A stretch of 61,295 nucleotides of DNA from Candidatus Methylomirabilis sp. (GTDB taxonomy: Bacteria > Muiribacteriota > Ozemobacteria > Ozemobacterales > Ozemobacteraceae). The notes below the pieces were generated by a model. The model had not been told where the DNA came from and did no database searches. It saw only the letters and a list, made by a program, of their open reading frames with translations. The stretch spans positions 1-61,295 of the forward strand of contig DYKG01000018.1 of the NCBI GenBank assembly GCA_020722725.1, written 5' to 3'. Of the stretch, positions 24,069 through 32,575 are shown one piece after another; position 1 is the stretch's first letter; every line of letters begins with the position of its first letter. The position numbers were made by a program, and so were the translations under genes.

Positions 24069-24838
24069 TGATAAACCAGGTTATAATTCAGGCCCGCATG
24101 GGCTCAACCAGATTGCCAGGCAAAGTTTTGCTGCCGCTGCACGGGCGCCCGGTGCTCGATTGGGTGGTAAGGCGCTCCGAATCGGCCTATCAGGTGAACC
24201 GGGCAGTGGTTGCCACCAGCGAACTTGCCGAAGACGATGCAATTGTGGAATGGTGCAAAGATAACGGGGTTACCTGTGTGCGCGGCAGTTCAGATGACGT
24301 GCTGGCAAGGTTTCTGCATACCGTTGAACTTTTCCCCTGTGATAATGTGGTGCGAATTACCGCCGACTGCCCGCTGGTTGACCCGGGAATCATTGATTCA
24401 ATTCTGGCACTGCACCTTGAAGCCGGTGCCGATTACTCTTCCAACGAAGTCCCGCCCACTTTTCCGGTAGGTTTTGACACTGAAGTGATTAAAACAGATG
24501 TTTTAAACAAAATTGGCAAGCTTGCAGCTCTGAAATCGCATCGAGAGCATGTAACTCTCTATGTGCGCGAGAATACCGCCGATTTTAAAATCGTTAATCT
24601 TGATTCGACGATTGATGGCCGAAAAATGCGTTTGACTCTTGACCGGCCTGAAGATTATCAGGTTCTTCAGGATCTGATGCGGTATTTGTCGCCGGTAGAC
24701 CACTTGTTTTCTTATTATCAGATATTGCAGGTGGTGAGAAATCACCCTGAGATTCTTCAAGCCAATTCTGGCATCGATCAGTTCGAAGGTGTGAAGAAAT
24801 CGGCCCGGAGCGAGAATCGTAAACTGGCATGGGAATAG
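24065..24838 (+). CDS. pseF: pseudaminic acid cytidylyltransferase-type protein, PseF/SpsF-like (257 aa)
   Basis: CMP-sugar synthetase family (SpsF type). The start VIIQARMGSTRLPGKVLLPLHGRPVLDWVV is the nucleotide-binding signature; VRITADCPLVDP and LTLDRPEDY follow in the expected places. In nonulosonate clusters this family makes CMP-pseudaminate from CTP. It is slightly longer than the Campylobacter PseF and closer to SpsF, but its place between pseC and pseG supports the assignment. The ATG overlaps the pseC stop; a second ATG follows at once at 24,068. Confidence 0.85.
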   Translation: MMINQVIIQARMGSTRLPGKVLLPLHGRPVLDWVVRRSESAYQVNRAVVATSELAEDDAIVEWCKDNGVTCVRGSSDDVLARFLHTVELFPCDNVVRITADCPLVDPGIIDSILALHLEAGADYSSNEVPPTFPVGFDTEVIKTDVLNKIGKLAALKSHREHVTLYVRENTADFKIVNLDSTIDGRKMRLTLDRPEDYQVLQDLMRYLSPVDHLFSYYQILQVVRNHPEILQANSGIDQFEGVKKSARSENRKLAWE

Positions 24839-26115
24839 GGCTAAATCGTCGCGGGTTGCTTAACGCTCCGGTAGCGGTTTTTCGGGTTGACGCCGGACCG
24901 GGCATCGGCATGGGCCACTTCATGCGATGTCGAACCATTGCGATGGAAATGCTCAGACGCAACTGGGTGGTTTATTTTGTCGGTTCCGGATTGCCGGCTG
25001 AGCTGAGTCGCAGCAAGACCGTGAGTTCGACGATCAATTACATTCCTTTTCCGGCGCAGACTTCGAGTTCGCAGGATGTGCGTCAGTTCATCGAACTGGT
25101 GCGTGCGCGCTTCGATCGCCAGATAAATTATATCGTTTTTGATTCCTACCGTTTCAATCGCGATGATTACGCGCTTTTGCAGCTTTTTGGCGGCCGGGTT
25201 CCGGTTGCGGTCATCGACGATCTGGCCGAGCACGATACGCCGGCCCAGGTAGTAATCAACCCGAATCCCATGTTTTCGCCAGAGCCTTACGAGCGCCAGA
25301 AAATACCATGCATTCTTTGTGGTCAGCAATACACGCTGGTGCGGCCCGAAATAATTGCGTTGCGTGAGCGCGAATACAATCCCGCCGGCCCGGTTTTGGT
25401 AAGTCTTGGCGGTGGTGATGTGGTTGAACCGATGATGAAAGTTCTGAATTCTCTGCCAGAAAATCTGGAGAATGATGTGATTGTCTCGGTTTCAGAAAAC
25501 TGCCCTCTTGACCAGATTCAGGCCTGGGTCGATGCGAATCCGCAAAAACGCATGGTAAACAGTCGAACTGACAAGTTTCCCCGGCTGCTTTCGCAGGCTG
25601 CGCTGGCAATAACCGGCGGTGGTGGCACTTTATGGGAAGTCTATTGTCTTGGAATTCCAAGTTTGAGCGTAATCTGGGTCGACAACCAGAGAAATGCCGG
25701 CGTTATAATAAAAGATCAGGCAACCAGTTTTCTTGTCGATCTGATCAGTAATATTAATATTGAATTGCAGTCAGAAGCTCTGGAAAACGGTCTGCATAAA
25801 ATTGTCGAAACTTTCGGACCACCTGGTAAAACCAGGGCGGCCCACGAAACTGGTTACCGCACCGCTGAAGTGATCGGTCGTGAACATACGAGCCTGGCGA
25901 TAGACGGTGCCGATGCGATTGACCGCCGGTTCATGCGCAAGGCGATTTCGCGGCTTACCTCAGGTTGCGGATTTCCGCAGGAAATGATACAAAGACAGCG
26001 TCAACTCATCGATGGGTTGGGTACCCGCCGGGTGGTTGAAGCACTTGAAATGCAGGGCTGGCAGGATGTTGAGCTGCTGGCTTCTGATTACAGGAGAAGT
26101 TATGAAGATTGGTAA
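24829..26115 (+). CDS. pseG: UDP-2,4-diacetamido-2,4,6-trideoxy-beta-L-altropyranose hydrolase, PseG-like (428 aa)
   Basis: GT-B-fold hydrolase releasing the free sugar from UDP before condensation with PEP. The N-terminal motif FRVDAGPGIGMGHFMRC carries the catalytic histidine region; FDSYRF, VAVIDDLAEH, VLVSLGGGD and LAITGGGGTLWEVYCLGIP are the donor-site features. At 428 residues it is longer than the ~275-residue Campylobacter enzyme. The last ~75 residues (from about residue 355, including IDGLGTRRVVEAL) are an added helical region that does not look like the PseH acetyltransferase. Overlaps pseF by ten bases. Confidence 0.88.
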   Translation: MGIGLNRRGLLNAPVAVFRVDAGPGIGMGHFMRCRTIAMEMLRRNWVVYFVGSGLPAELSRSKTVSSTINYIPFPAQTSSSQDVRQFIELVRARFDRQINYIVFDSYRFNRDDYALLQLFGGRVPVAVIDDLAEHDTPAQVVINPNPMFSPEPYERQKIPCILCGQQYTLVRPEIIALREREYNPAGPVLVSLGGGDVVEPMMKVLNSLPENLENDVIVSVSENCPLDQIQAWVDANPQKRMVNSRTDKFPRLLSQAALAITGGGGTLWEVYCLGIPSLSVIWVDNQRNAGVIIKDQATSFLVDLISNINIELQSEALENGLHKIVETFGPPGKTRAAHETGYRTAEVIGREHTSLAIDGADAIDRRFMRKAISRLTSGCGFPQEMIQRQRQLIDGLGTRRVVEALEMQGWQDVELLASDYRRSYEDW

Positions 26116-27145
26116 GCGAATGATTGGCGATGACTCGCCCTGTTACATAATTGCCGAAGCCGGCAGTAACCACAACCGTGATTTTGACACGGCTTTGAAA
26201 CTGGTTGACGTTGCAGTCGATGCCGGTGCCGATGCGGTAAAATTCCAGATTTTTTCTGCCGACACCATCTACTCGAAGAAAACTCCGATGGCGAGCTATC
26301 TTACGAAAAAGAAACTGGCTGAAAAAAACGAAACTCTTTACGACATCATCAAGAAGCTCGAAATTCCAAGGCAGTGGACTCCTGATCTGATGAAATACTG
26401 CAGAAAAAAGGGCATAACTTTTCTTTCTACCCCTTTTGATCTGGCAGCAGTCGATGAACTTGAACAGGTAGGGGTCGAGGCCTACAAGGTCGCGAGTTTT
26501 GAAATCACGCATCTGCCGATGCTTAAAAAGATTTCGCAGACCGGCAAACCCATTATTTTGTCGACCGGCATGGCAAATCTTGAAGATATCGAGGTCGCCC
26601 TCGATGTAATCAGAAAAGCCGGCAGCAGTGAAGTTGCGCTGTTGCACTGTGCAATTGCTTACCCGCCAAAATTTGAAGATGTCAATCTGCGAGCCATGGA
26701 TACAATGAAACAGGCATTTCAAATACCGGTTGGATTTTCAGACCACACCATGGGTCACATAACCGATGTTGCTGCAGTTGCGCGCGGGGCATGCTTTATC
26801 GAAAAGCACTATACGCTTTCACGAAACCAGAAAGGGCCAGACCACCCATTTTCGCTCGAGCCGCATGAACTCAGGGAAATGGTGAGCGCGATCAGGCAGA
26901 CCGAGCAGATTCTCGGCAGTCCGATCAAGCGGGCTACTGAAGCCGAGGCTGAAATGCACCGTATCGGGCGCCGCAGTCTGGTGGCCGCGTGCAATATTCC
27001 CGCCGGTACGGTGATAACCGAAGAAATGATTGCGGTAAAGCGGCCTGGTTTTGGGATTCCCACCAGGCACATGGATCTGGTAATCGGTCGCAAAGCAGTT
27101 ATCGACATCGAAGAAGACGACATTCTTACCTGGGAAATGATATAG
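26102..27145 (+). CDS. pseI: pseudaminic acid synthase PseI (347 aa)
   Basis: NeuB-family enzyme condensing the free 2,4-diamino-trideoxy hexose with phosphoenolpyruvate to give pseudaminic acid. The NeuB features are intact: YIIAEAGSNHNRDF at the start, DAVKFQIFSADT, KVASFEITHLPML, ILSTGMANLEDIE and GFSDHTMGH in the TIM barrel, then a C-terminal antifreeze-like SAF domain from about residue 285 (RRSLVAACNIPAGTVIT). I chose ATG 26,102 because AGGAG precedes it; a longer frame from 26,012 lies inside pseG. It overlaps pseG by 14 bases. Confidence 0.95.
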   Translation: MKIGKRMIGDDSPCYIIAEAGSNHNRDFDTALKLVDVAVDAGADAVKFQIFSADTIYSKKTPMASYLTKKKLAEKNETLYDIIKKLEIPRQWTPDLMKYCRKKGITFLSTPFDLAAVDELEQVGVEAYKVASFEITHLPMLKKISQTGKPIILSTGMANLEDIEVALDVIRKAGSSEVALLHCAIAYPPKFEDVNLRAMDTMKQAFQIPVGFSDHTMGHITDVAAVARGACFIEKHYTLSRNQKGPDHPFSLEPHELREMVSAIRQTEQILGSPIKRATEAEAEMHRIGRRSLVAACNIPAGTVITEEMIAVKRPGFGIPTRHMDLVIGRKAVIDIEEDDILTWEMI

Positions 27146-27154
27146 GAGCAGAAA

Positions 27155-27763
27155 ATGACTAAAGCAGAACAGACCAGCTTCTGGGAAGGTGATTTCGGCA
27201 ACGATTACACCGATCGTAATGCGATAAGGGCTGAAGATCGCTGCAACTTTTTTAAACAGATAATTGAAAAATGCCGTGGGCTCGAGTCCGTTCTCGAGCT
27301 GGGGGCAAATAAGGGGCACAATCTTTCGGCGCTGCACATGCTGGTGCCGCAGCTTTCCCTCACCGGGGTTGAGCTGAATCGCAAAGCCTGCAATCAGATG
27401 GCTGCTGTTGGCGGGTTAAACGCAATCTGCTCGACTATTCAGGATTTTAAGCCGGTCGAAACCTTCGATCTGGTTTTCACCTGCGGGGTTATGATTCATT
27501 TGCCCCCGGCTGATTTGCCCATGGTTTATCAGAAGATGTTCGATCTTTCGCGGCGCTATGTCATGATCAATGAGTATTTCAACCCCGAGCCTGTCGAGAT
27601 CAAGTATCGAGGCTACTCAGAGCGGCTTTTTAAGCGCGATTTCGGTGGTGAGTTTCTCGACCTGGCCGCGAACCGGGTAAGGCTTGTCGATTATGGCTTT
27701 CTCTGGAAAAGAGTTGAGCCGACCTGGGATAACACAACCTGGTGGCTGTTCGAAAAAAAATAG
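27155..27763 (+). CDS. pseudaminic acid biosynthesis-associated methyltransferase (202 aa)
   Basis: SAM-dependent class I methyltransferase of the small family that travels with pse genes (TIGR03587 type). The start TSFWEGDFGNDYTDRN is typical of that family; VLELGANKGHNLSAL is the SAM-binding motif, ELNRKA and FTCGVMIHLPPADLP follow. C-terminal WKRVEPTWDNTTWWLFEKK also fits. The likely role is methylation of the nonulosonic acid or of its precursor, which would give a modified flagellin glycan. It starts nine bases after pseI with GGAG before the ATG. Confidence 0.88.
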   Translation: MTKAEQTSFWEGDFGNDYTDRNAIRAEDRCNFFKQIIEKCRGLESVLELGANKGHNLSALHMLVPQLSLTGVELNRKACNQMAAVGGLNAICSTIQDFKPVETFDLVFTCGVMIHLPPADLPMVYQKMFDLSRRYVMINEYFNPEPVEIKYRGYSERLFKRDFGGEFLDLAANRVRLVDYGFLWKRVEPTWDNTTWWLFEKK

Positions 27764-27768
27764 CTGGT

Positions 27769-27797
27769 TTGCCCGGCAACCTGCCGATAGTTATATA
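27769..27797 (+). promoter_or_regulatory. sigma-70-type promoter candidate for maf-2
   Basis: TTGCCC (27,769-27,774), a 17-base spacer and TATATA (27,792-27,797) lie in the 64-base gap before the second maf gene, the largest gap in the operon. A GCCGATAG (27,783-27,790) inside the spacer resembles the sigma-28 -10 box, but no TAAA stands at the right distance. An internal start here would let maf-2 and the formyltransferase be expressed apart from the pse genes. Confidence 0.4.
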
Positions 27798-27827
27798 AAA
27801 TTCAGCTAAATAAGGACAGGTGAGCAA

Positions 27828-29753
27828 ATGAAATCTTCAGTCTATGCCAGGAATATGAAGATCCTGAGAAAGCGCATGTCGGTGCTGGCGCGGGCTATTG
27901 AACTGAGCAATGGCTCTGACTGCGAGTATCTGGTGGAGCGGGCGAAAAACAGTTCGAAAACGCTGGCAATCAAAAAAGACGACAAGATTTATCAGATTCA
28001 CAGTAAATACAATCCCCAGCGTGAAGCAAGCCAGCAGGTGGCAGGTATGGGTTTCAAAAACCCGAAACTGCTGGTAGTTCTTGGTCTGGGGCTCGGTTAC
28101 CACATTCGCGCCTGTCTTGAAGAGCTGAAAGACAGTAATTTATTCATGGTGGTCATCGAAAAAGATGTCGAAGCGCTGCGCGTTGCCATTGAAAACGCAG
28201 ATATCAGCGATCTGCTTGCCTCAGATAAAATCCGGTGGGTCATAGGTGTTCCTGAAAATGAAGGCTATGCCGTGCTAAATGACATGGTCAAGCAGGCGGG
28301 CATCGGGTTTCAGCTTTTTCTCAAAACTCTGCAGATTTTCGATCATCCGGCGATCAACAAGGTGCATGGTGATTATCACAAGCACATGATCAAATGCTTT
28401 CGCGAGGCGGCCCATGCGGTTATTTTCAATTACGGCAACTGCCCCGAAGATTCGATGATCGGCGTCGAAAACATCATGAAAAACCTTTCGACGATCATGC
28501 GCAATCCCGGTGTTAAAGACATGTATGGTTCATTCAAGGGCGTTCCTGGCATAATTGTTTCAACCGGCCCATCGCTCGACAAGAATATTGAAGAGCTTAA
28601 AAATGCAGTGGGAAAATGTGTCATGATCAGCGCCGATTCAGCCCTGAAAGTTCTGTTGAAGCATGATATCACCCCCCATGCAGCGGTCAGCCTCGAGCGA
28701 ATTCTCAATGTCGCGCGCATGTTCCGGGAACTTCCCGACGATTACAAGAAAAAAATCTGGCTGGCAGCCACGCCGGTTATTCGCAAAGAAGCCTATGATG
28801 CATGGCCCGGGCCAACTTTCATGGTCTATCGCGCCTTTGCCCATTTTGAGTGGATCCAGATGCCAAAGGGCACTCTCAATATTGGCCCTTCCTGTTCAAA
28901 CATGGCTTTTAAAATTCTCGAAGCCCTTGGCTGCGACCCGATCATTCTGGTGGGCCAGGACTGCGCTTTTCAAAGTGTCGAAAAGACGCATGCCGACAGT
29001 GCTCCCAGTGTTACCAATCTGAATTTGAAAGAACGCGATCTAATAAAAGTGAAAGGCAACGTCGAGGAATGGGTTTATACCAACAACATTTACGACATGT
29101 TTAGAAAGGCCTTTGTTACAGACATTGCCCAATATCGCGGTACCTGTGTGAACTCGACTGAAGGTGGGGCATGGATCGAAGGTTCAGTTCAGATGCCGCT
29201 CAGGGAGTCGATCGCGAAATACTGTAATCGACCGGTTGAAACTCTCGATATTTTTCAGCAGAAACTGCATTACCCGACAGAAAACGAAATCATGGCCGAA
29301 TATACACGCTTTCGCCAGACTATGATAGACACAAGAAAAGAGGTTGAAGGGGTAATCGACTATTGCGACCGTGGCGAAAAGATGATTTATGACTTCGAAG
29401 ATCGGCTTGAAAAAGAAGGTTTCGCGAAAATCGAAGACTTTCTCGAACGCTTTCCCGATGAAGAACTCGATGTTATTCATGCAGAAATGACGCGGGCCCG
29501 CAGCAAAATCATCACCTTCGGCAAGTATTTCAACCTGTATCTGATGCATATAGTTCAAATGATCATTGTAAAATTCGAAATGGATTTCAATGAACTGCCA
29601 TCTTTGTGCGAAGATAAAAAAAGGTGCAAGTTGCAGGGGATTAAGCTGATGAAACGCTGGTTTCCCACCATCGGTGATGTTTGCCGGCTGTCGCTGAAGC
29701 TTCTGGTAGATGCTTTCAATGATCTTGAAAAAGAATTTGGCAAGGCTGCATGA
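27828..29753 (+). CDS. second Maf/DUF115 glycosyltransferase-like protein (641 aa)
   Basis: Paralog of the protein at 9,665-11,608. The N-terminal KYNPQREASQQVAG and LLVVLGLGLGYHIR, and the DUF115 core VPGIIVSTGPSLDKNIEEL at about residue 240, ISADSALKVLLKH, and ILVGQDCAFQSVEKTHA near residue 375 are shared features. C-terminal ~200 residues are helical. Placement after the pse genes supports transfer of the nonulosonic acid to flagellin. Two divergent Maf proteins could use different flagellins, sites or sugar variants. AGGACAGGTG precedes the ATG; the end overlaps the formyltransferase by four bases. Confidence 0.87.
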   Translation: MKSSVYARNMKILRKRMSVLARAIELSNGSDCEYLVERAKNSSKTLAIKKDDKIYQIHSKYNPQREASQQVAGMGFKNPKLLVVLGLGLGYHIRACLEELKDSNLFMVVIEKDVEALRVAIENADISDLLASDKIRWVIGVPENEGYAVLNDMVKQAGIGFQLFLKTLQIFDHPAINKVHGDYHKHMIKCFREAAHAVIFNYGNCPEDSMIGVENIMKNLSTIMRNPGVKDMYGSFKGVPGIIVSTGPSLDKNIEELKNAVGKCVMISADSALKVLLKHDITPHAAVSLERILNVARMFRELPDDYKKKIWLAATPVIRKEAYDAWPGPTFMVYRAFAHFEWIQMPKGTLNIGPSCSNMAFKILEALGCDPIILVGQDCAFQSVEKTHADSAPSVTNLNLKERDLIKVKGNVEEWVYTNNIYDMFRKAFVTDIAQYRGTCVNSTEGGAWIEGSVQMPLRESIAKYCNRPVETLDIFQQKLHYPTENEIMAEYTRFRQTMIDTRKEVEGVIDYCDRGEKMIYDFEDRLEKEGFAKIEDFLERFPDEELDVIHAEMTRARSKIITFGKYFNLYLMHIVQMIIVKFEMDFNELPSLCEDKKRCKLQGIKLMKRWFPTIGDVCRLSLKLLVDAFNDLEKEFGKAA

Positions 29754-30337
29754 AATCTGAAGATGTCCCGATTCTTTTCGTGGGGCCAGAGCAGTCGCCA
29801 CTTCTTGAATGGCTGCGCCAGAACGAAAAAAACGTGCTGGCCACCAGCGACAAGATTGATCAGGCTTTTATTGTAAGTCGGCAGATCTGGTTTCTGATCA
29901 GTTATGGTTATCGGCATATTATTAAAAAAGATGTGCTTGACCTGCTGCCAGGGCGGGCAATCAACCTGCACATTTCATATCTTCCCTTTAACCGCGGCGC
30001 TGATCCGAATCTCTGGAGCATTCTCGAAGGAACTCCTGCCGGGGTAACCATTCATTACCTCGATGAAGGCGTTGATACGGGTGACATAATCGTGCAGAAG
30101 CCGGTAAAGCTTGATTTTGAACATGATACGCTGGCGACATCATATGATCGTCTTCAACATGAGATTCAGTCTTTGTTCAGGCAACACTGGCCAGAAATCC
30201 GGGCAGGAAAATGCCAGCCAAAGCCACAGACAAGAACTGGCACTGCTCACAAGGTCAAAGACCGGTCTGCCGTCGAACATCTGCTGACCGAGGGCTGGAA
30301 CACACCGATTGCCCGCCTTGCCGGCCTGCTGCGCTAA
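29750..30337 (+). CDS. formyltransferase-family protein of the pse operon (195 aa)
   Basis: Member of the 10-formyltetrahydrofolate-dependent formyltransferase fold (Fmt/PurN/sugar N-formyltransferase). The catalytic triad is visible as AINLHISYLPFNRGADP (Asn and His) and LDEGVDTGDII (Asp), in the normal order and spacing. At 195 residues it lacks the C-terminal OB domain of methionyl-tRNA formyltransferase, and it sits at the end of the nonulosonate operon, so a sugar amine is a more likely substrate than Met-tRNA. No pseH acetyltransferase is in the operon; this enzyme could acylate the free amine instead. That is inference. Confidence 0.82.
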   Translation: MKSEDVPILFVGPEQSPLLEWLRQNEKNVLATSDKIDQAFIVSRQIWFLISYGYRHIIKKDVLDLLPGRAINLHISYLPFNRGADPNLWSILEGTPAGVTIHYLDEGVDTGDIIVQKPVKLDFEHDTLATSYDRLQHEIQSLFRQHWPEIRAGKCQPKPQTRTGTAHKVKDRSAVEHLLTEGWNTPIARLAGLLR

Positions 30338-30461
30338 TTTATGCGGGAAAAACCGGGCTTTTCTTCACTTTCATAATCTTGTTTCAAAAGCAGCTTAAAC
30401 AGAGCAACTTTAATGAAAATTACAAAAAAACCTAAAATGTACGCAGAATATCAGTGATAAG

Positions 30462-30556
30462 CCGGCGACATCATATGATCGTCTTCAACATGAGATTCCG
30501 TCTTTATTCAAACAACAATGGACAGAAATCCGGCCGGGGAAATGCCCGCGAAAGTC
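30462..30556 (+). pseudogene. partial duplicate of the formyltransferase gene
   Basis: About 95 bases here match 30,131-30,225 in the formyltransferase gene almost without gaps, with roughly ten single-base differences (for example GGCGACATCATATGATCG is identical in both). In the parental frame the copy still reads ATSYDRLQHEI then SLF, but it has no start and nothing upstream. It is a decayed duplication left in the 247-base gap before the EamA gene, 331 bases downstream of its source. Confidence 0.8.
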
Positions 30557-30584
30557 TCTGTCGTGATACCTGTTTCAAATGGTT

Positions 30585-31022
30585 TCACTTTTTGAGGCTG
30601 AGAATAATGACCCCGGTTCCGATCAGTACAATTCCTGTCCAATCCCTTGCAGATGGGCGTTCACCAAGAAAAATAGTTGCAAAAACTGCAACAAGAACGA
30701 GACTGAGTTTATCAACCGGGGCAACTTTTGAGGCTTCCCCAATTTGGAGTGCGCGGAAATAACATACCCACGAAGCTCCGGTTGCCAGGCCTGAAAGCAC
30801 GAGAAACAACCAGGTTTTGGCAGAAAGGATAAATGGGTCTTGTATTTTCCCGGTATACTTTACAAAAAGGAACAAAACCACAAGGATAACTACAGTTCGG
30901 AAAAGTGTTGCGAAATCGGAATCAATACCTTTGATGCCAACTTTGGCAAAAATCGCCGTCATGGCAGCAAAGACAGCTGAGCCCAGCGCCCAGACAAACC
31001 AGCCGGGAGTCGCGTTAAACAT
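30585..31022 (-). CDS. EamA/DMT-family half transporter (145 aa)
   Basis: Five hydrophobic segments in 145 residues, with the EamA pattern: WFVWALGSAVFAAMTAIFAKVG at the N-terminus, LSGLATGASWVCYFRALQIGEASKVAPVDKLSLVL in the middle and FLGERPSARDWTGIVLIGTGVIIL at the end. This is the one-domain form, which probably works as a dimer. Substrate unknown. The ATG shares a base with the TAA of the upstream App1-like gene on the same strand, so they form one transcript. Confidence 0.88.
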   Translation of the reverse strand: MFNATPGWFVWALGSAVFAAMTAIFAKVGIKGIDSDFATLFRTVVILVVLFLFVKYTGKIQDPFILSAKTWLFLVLSGLATGASWVCYFRALQIGEASKVAPVDKLSLVLVAVFATIFLGERPSARDWTGIVLIGTGVIILSLKK

Positions 31023-32083
31023 TACCTTTTCTCATTTTGTTCAGTTTTCGGAAAAATTAGTTTTTCGTCTTCAAGCGCTGTTCTAAGTTTTTCAGGATCA
31101 TTCCACACGATGAGTCTGGTGAGTTTTTTAATGCCATCATATCTTCTATGCTGACTCGGTTGTTGACTGAGGTTTCTAAGGATAACCAGGCGCACCTTGC
31201 CGGGAAAATTTTCTGCCATTTTCTGGTATATTTCGGGATCTTGAGCTGATGTGTCGCCAATGAGAATGGCAGGAAGATTGGGATACCATTTAAAGAGTTT
31301 TCCCAGCTGAAGAAGCTTGTATTCTGTTATGTTTGTTGTCTGTTTTGTCGAAGAACCTGCCAGATGTTCATGAACGAATTCTTTCGGGCCCGCATTCCGT
31401 AAGATAAGAGAATGATTGGGAAATTTTTTGTCTCTGAAAAAGATTTCCAATCTGGGGGCCAGATATACAGGTGAACCAGAAAGGAATACCAGCAGGCTGT
31501 CAATGCCATGGGTTCCTTTTGTCAGGGCCTGATATAACTCAGGCATGCCTGCCACCGCCTCTCGTTTATGTATTGGTTTCACGAGAGAATTAACAATGGT
31601 TTTGTAAAGTTTGCCTTCACTTGTTACCAGCACAGAATCGTCGATGTCGCTGACGATTAAAAATTCTGGGTGCAGGGGAAGGTTATAGTTTATCAGTTCT
31701 TTGTATGTCGGAAATTGTGATGAAGTGAAAGTTACCGTCGTTTCCCCCTTGATTCCAGCCACGGTTGTTTCAGGAAAGGTGACAGAAAAATCTCCCTCGT
31801 TGCTGGTTTGGGTTTGGATGCTTGTTCCTTCCATTGAAATTGTTAAAGGTAGGTTTTTGGCTCGATGGTGCAAAAAGATCTTTATCCGGCCAAAATTTAA
31901 GTTTTCTTCTGCTTCGGTAGGGTCTACAAACAGAACCTTTCCAAAAACAACAAGCCTGTTATCTGGCAGCGGTAAAAATGATTTTAAAAGAAGCTGAGGT
32001 ATCTTATCATCTGCCAGAGCCACTGATGAACAGAGAGAACCAACCATAAGCAGCAATGCCAAAACGAGCGGAATTTTCTTCAT
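31022..32083 (-). CDS. exported App1-like phosphatidate phosphatase domain protein (353 aa)
   Basis: Signal peptide of about 24 residues (ends VALA-DD). A beta-sandwich-like N-terminal region is followed by the App1/DUF2183 catalytic domain: FLIVSDIDDSVLVTS (HAD-type DxDxT/S nucleophile), then FLSGSPVYLAPRL, FKWYPNLPAILIGDTSAQDPEIY near residue 270 and VRLVILRNL. Yeast App1 dephosphorylates phosphatidate with this domain. In this bacterium it would act in the periplasm or outside, substrate unproven. The stop overlaps the EamA start by one base. Confidence 0.85.
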   Translation of the reverse strand: MKKIPLVLALLLMVGSLCSSVALADDKIPQLLLKSFLPLPDNRLVVFGKVLFVDPTEAEENLNFGRIKIFLHHRAKNLPLTISMEGTSIQTQTSNEGDFSVTFPETTVAGIKGETTVTFTSSQFPTYKELINYNLPLHPEFLIVSDIDDSVLVTSEGKLYKTIVNSLVKPIHKREAVAGMPELYQALTKGTHGIDSLLVFLSGSPVYLAPRLEIFFRDKKFPNHSLILRNAGPKEFVHEHLAGSSTKQTTNITEYKLLQLGKLFKWYPNLPAILIGDTSAQDPEIYQKMAENFPGKVRLVILRNLSQQPSQHRRYDGIKKLTRLIVWNDPEKLRTALEDEKLIFPKTEQNEKR

Positions 32084-32240
32084 TTATTGTCCTTTTGTCT
32101 TCAACCATTTGGAATGAGGTGTCAACGTCCATTCTAATGTTTTTTTTCAGCTGGTGCAAAGTAATTTTTTTTATCTGATCAGGCTGTCAGTGGTGGAGTA
32201 ATGACTTGACCGAGAATTGCCGGGTCATTTCATACAAAGA

Positions 32241-32269
32241 TTTAATGCGGACGGGTATTATGTTATAAT
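32241..32269 (+). promoter_or_regulatory. promoter placed for a leaderless ferredoxin transcript
   Basis: TTTAAT (32,241-32,246), a 17-base spacer and TATAAT (32,264-32,269), preceded by TG one base earlier (extended -10). The ferredoxin ATG is at 32,277, seven bases after the -10 box, so transcription would begin at or next to the start codon. No Shine-Dalgarno sequence is seen, which agrees with a leaderless mRNA. Confidence 0.55.
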
Positions 32270-32276
32270 CGCCTCC

Positions 32277-32558
32277 ATGAACGAAGAAAGACTGATCAAC
32301 TATCGGCTGGGTGGCGAAGAATGGCAACCCCGGTTTCTGGCAAGCTTCGACGGAAAGAAATGTGTCTCATGCGGTCTTTGCATGAATACCTGCCCCGGTT
32401 CTGTTTTTATCAGAACGGTTAAAGGCATGATCGAACCGAGAAACCGCCGTCGCTGTATCGGGTGTGCAGTTTGCGAAAGAATCTGCCCCGAAAAAGCCAT
32501 AAAATGCGCTACCTTTACCGAACTGGCTGATCAGGGTCTGCTGCCCGCAGACCAATAG
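32277..32558 (+). CDS. 2[4Fe-4S] ferredoxin-type protein (93 aa)
   Basis: Two cluster motifs are present: CVSCGLCMNTCPGS and CIGCAVCERICPEKAIKC, each able to hold a [4Fe-4S] cluster. About 25 residues precede the first motif (MNEERLINYRLGGEEW), longer than in clostridial ferredoxins. It is followed after 17 bases by hutH. Its electron partner is not obvious from the neighbours, since histidine degradation needs no ferredoxin. I use ATG 32,277 because of the promoter position; an upstream in-frame ATG at 32,217 would put the promoter inside the gene. Confidence 0.85.
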   Translation: MNEERLINYRLGGEEWQPRFLASFDGKKCVSCGLCMNTCPGSVFIRTVKGMIEPRNRRRCIGCAVCERICPEKAIKCATFTELADQGLLPADQ

Positions 32559-32575
32559 CGAAAGGAAAAGCAGCA

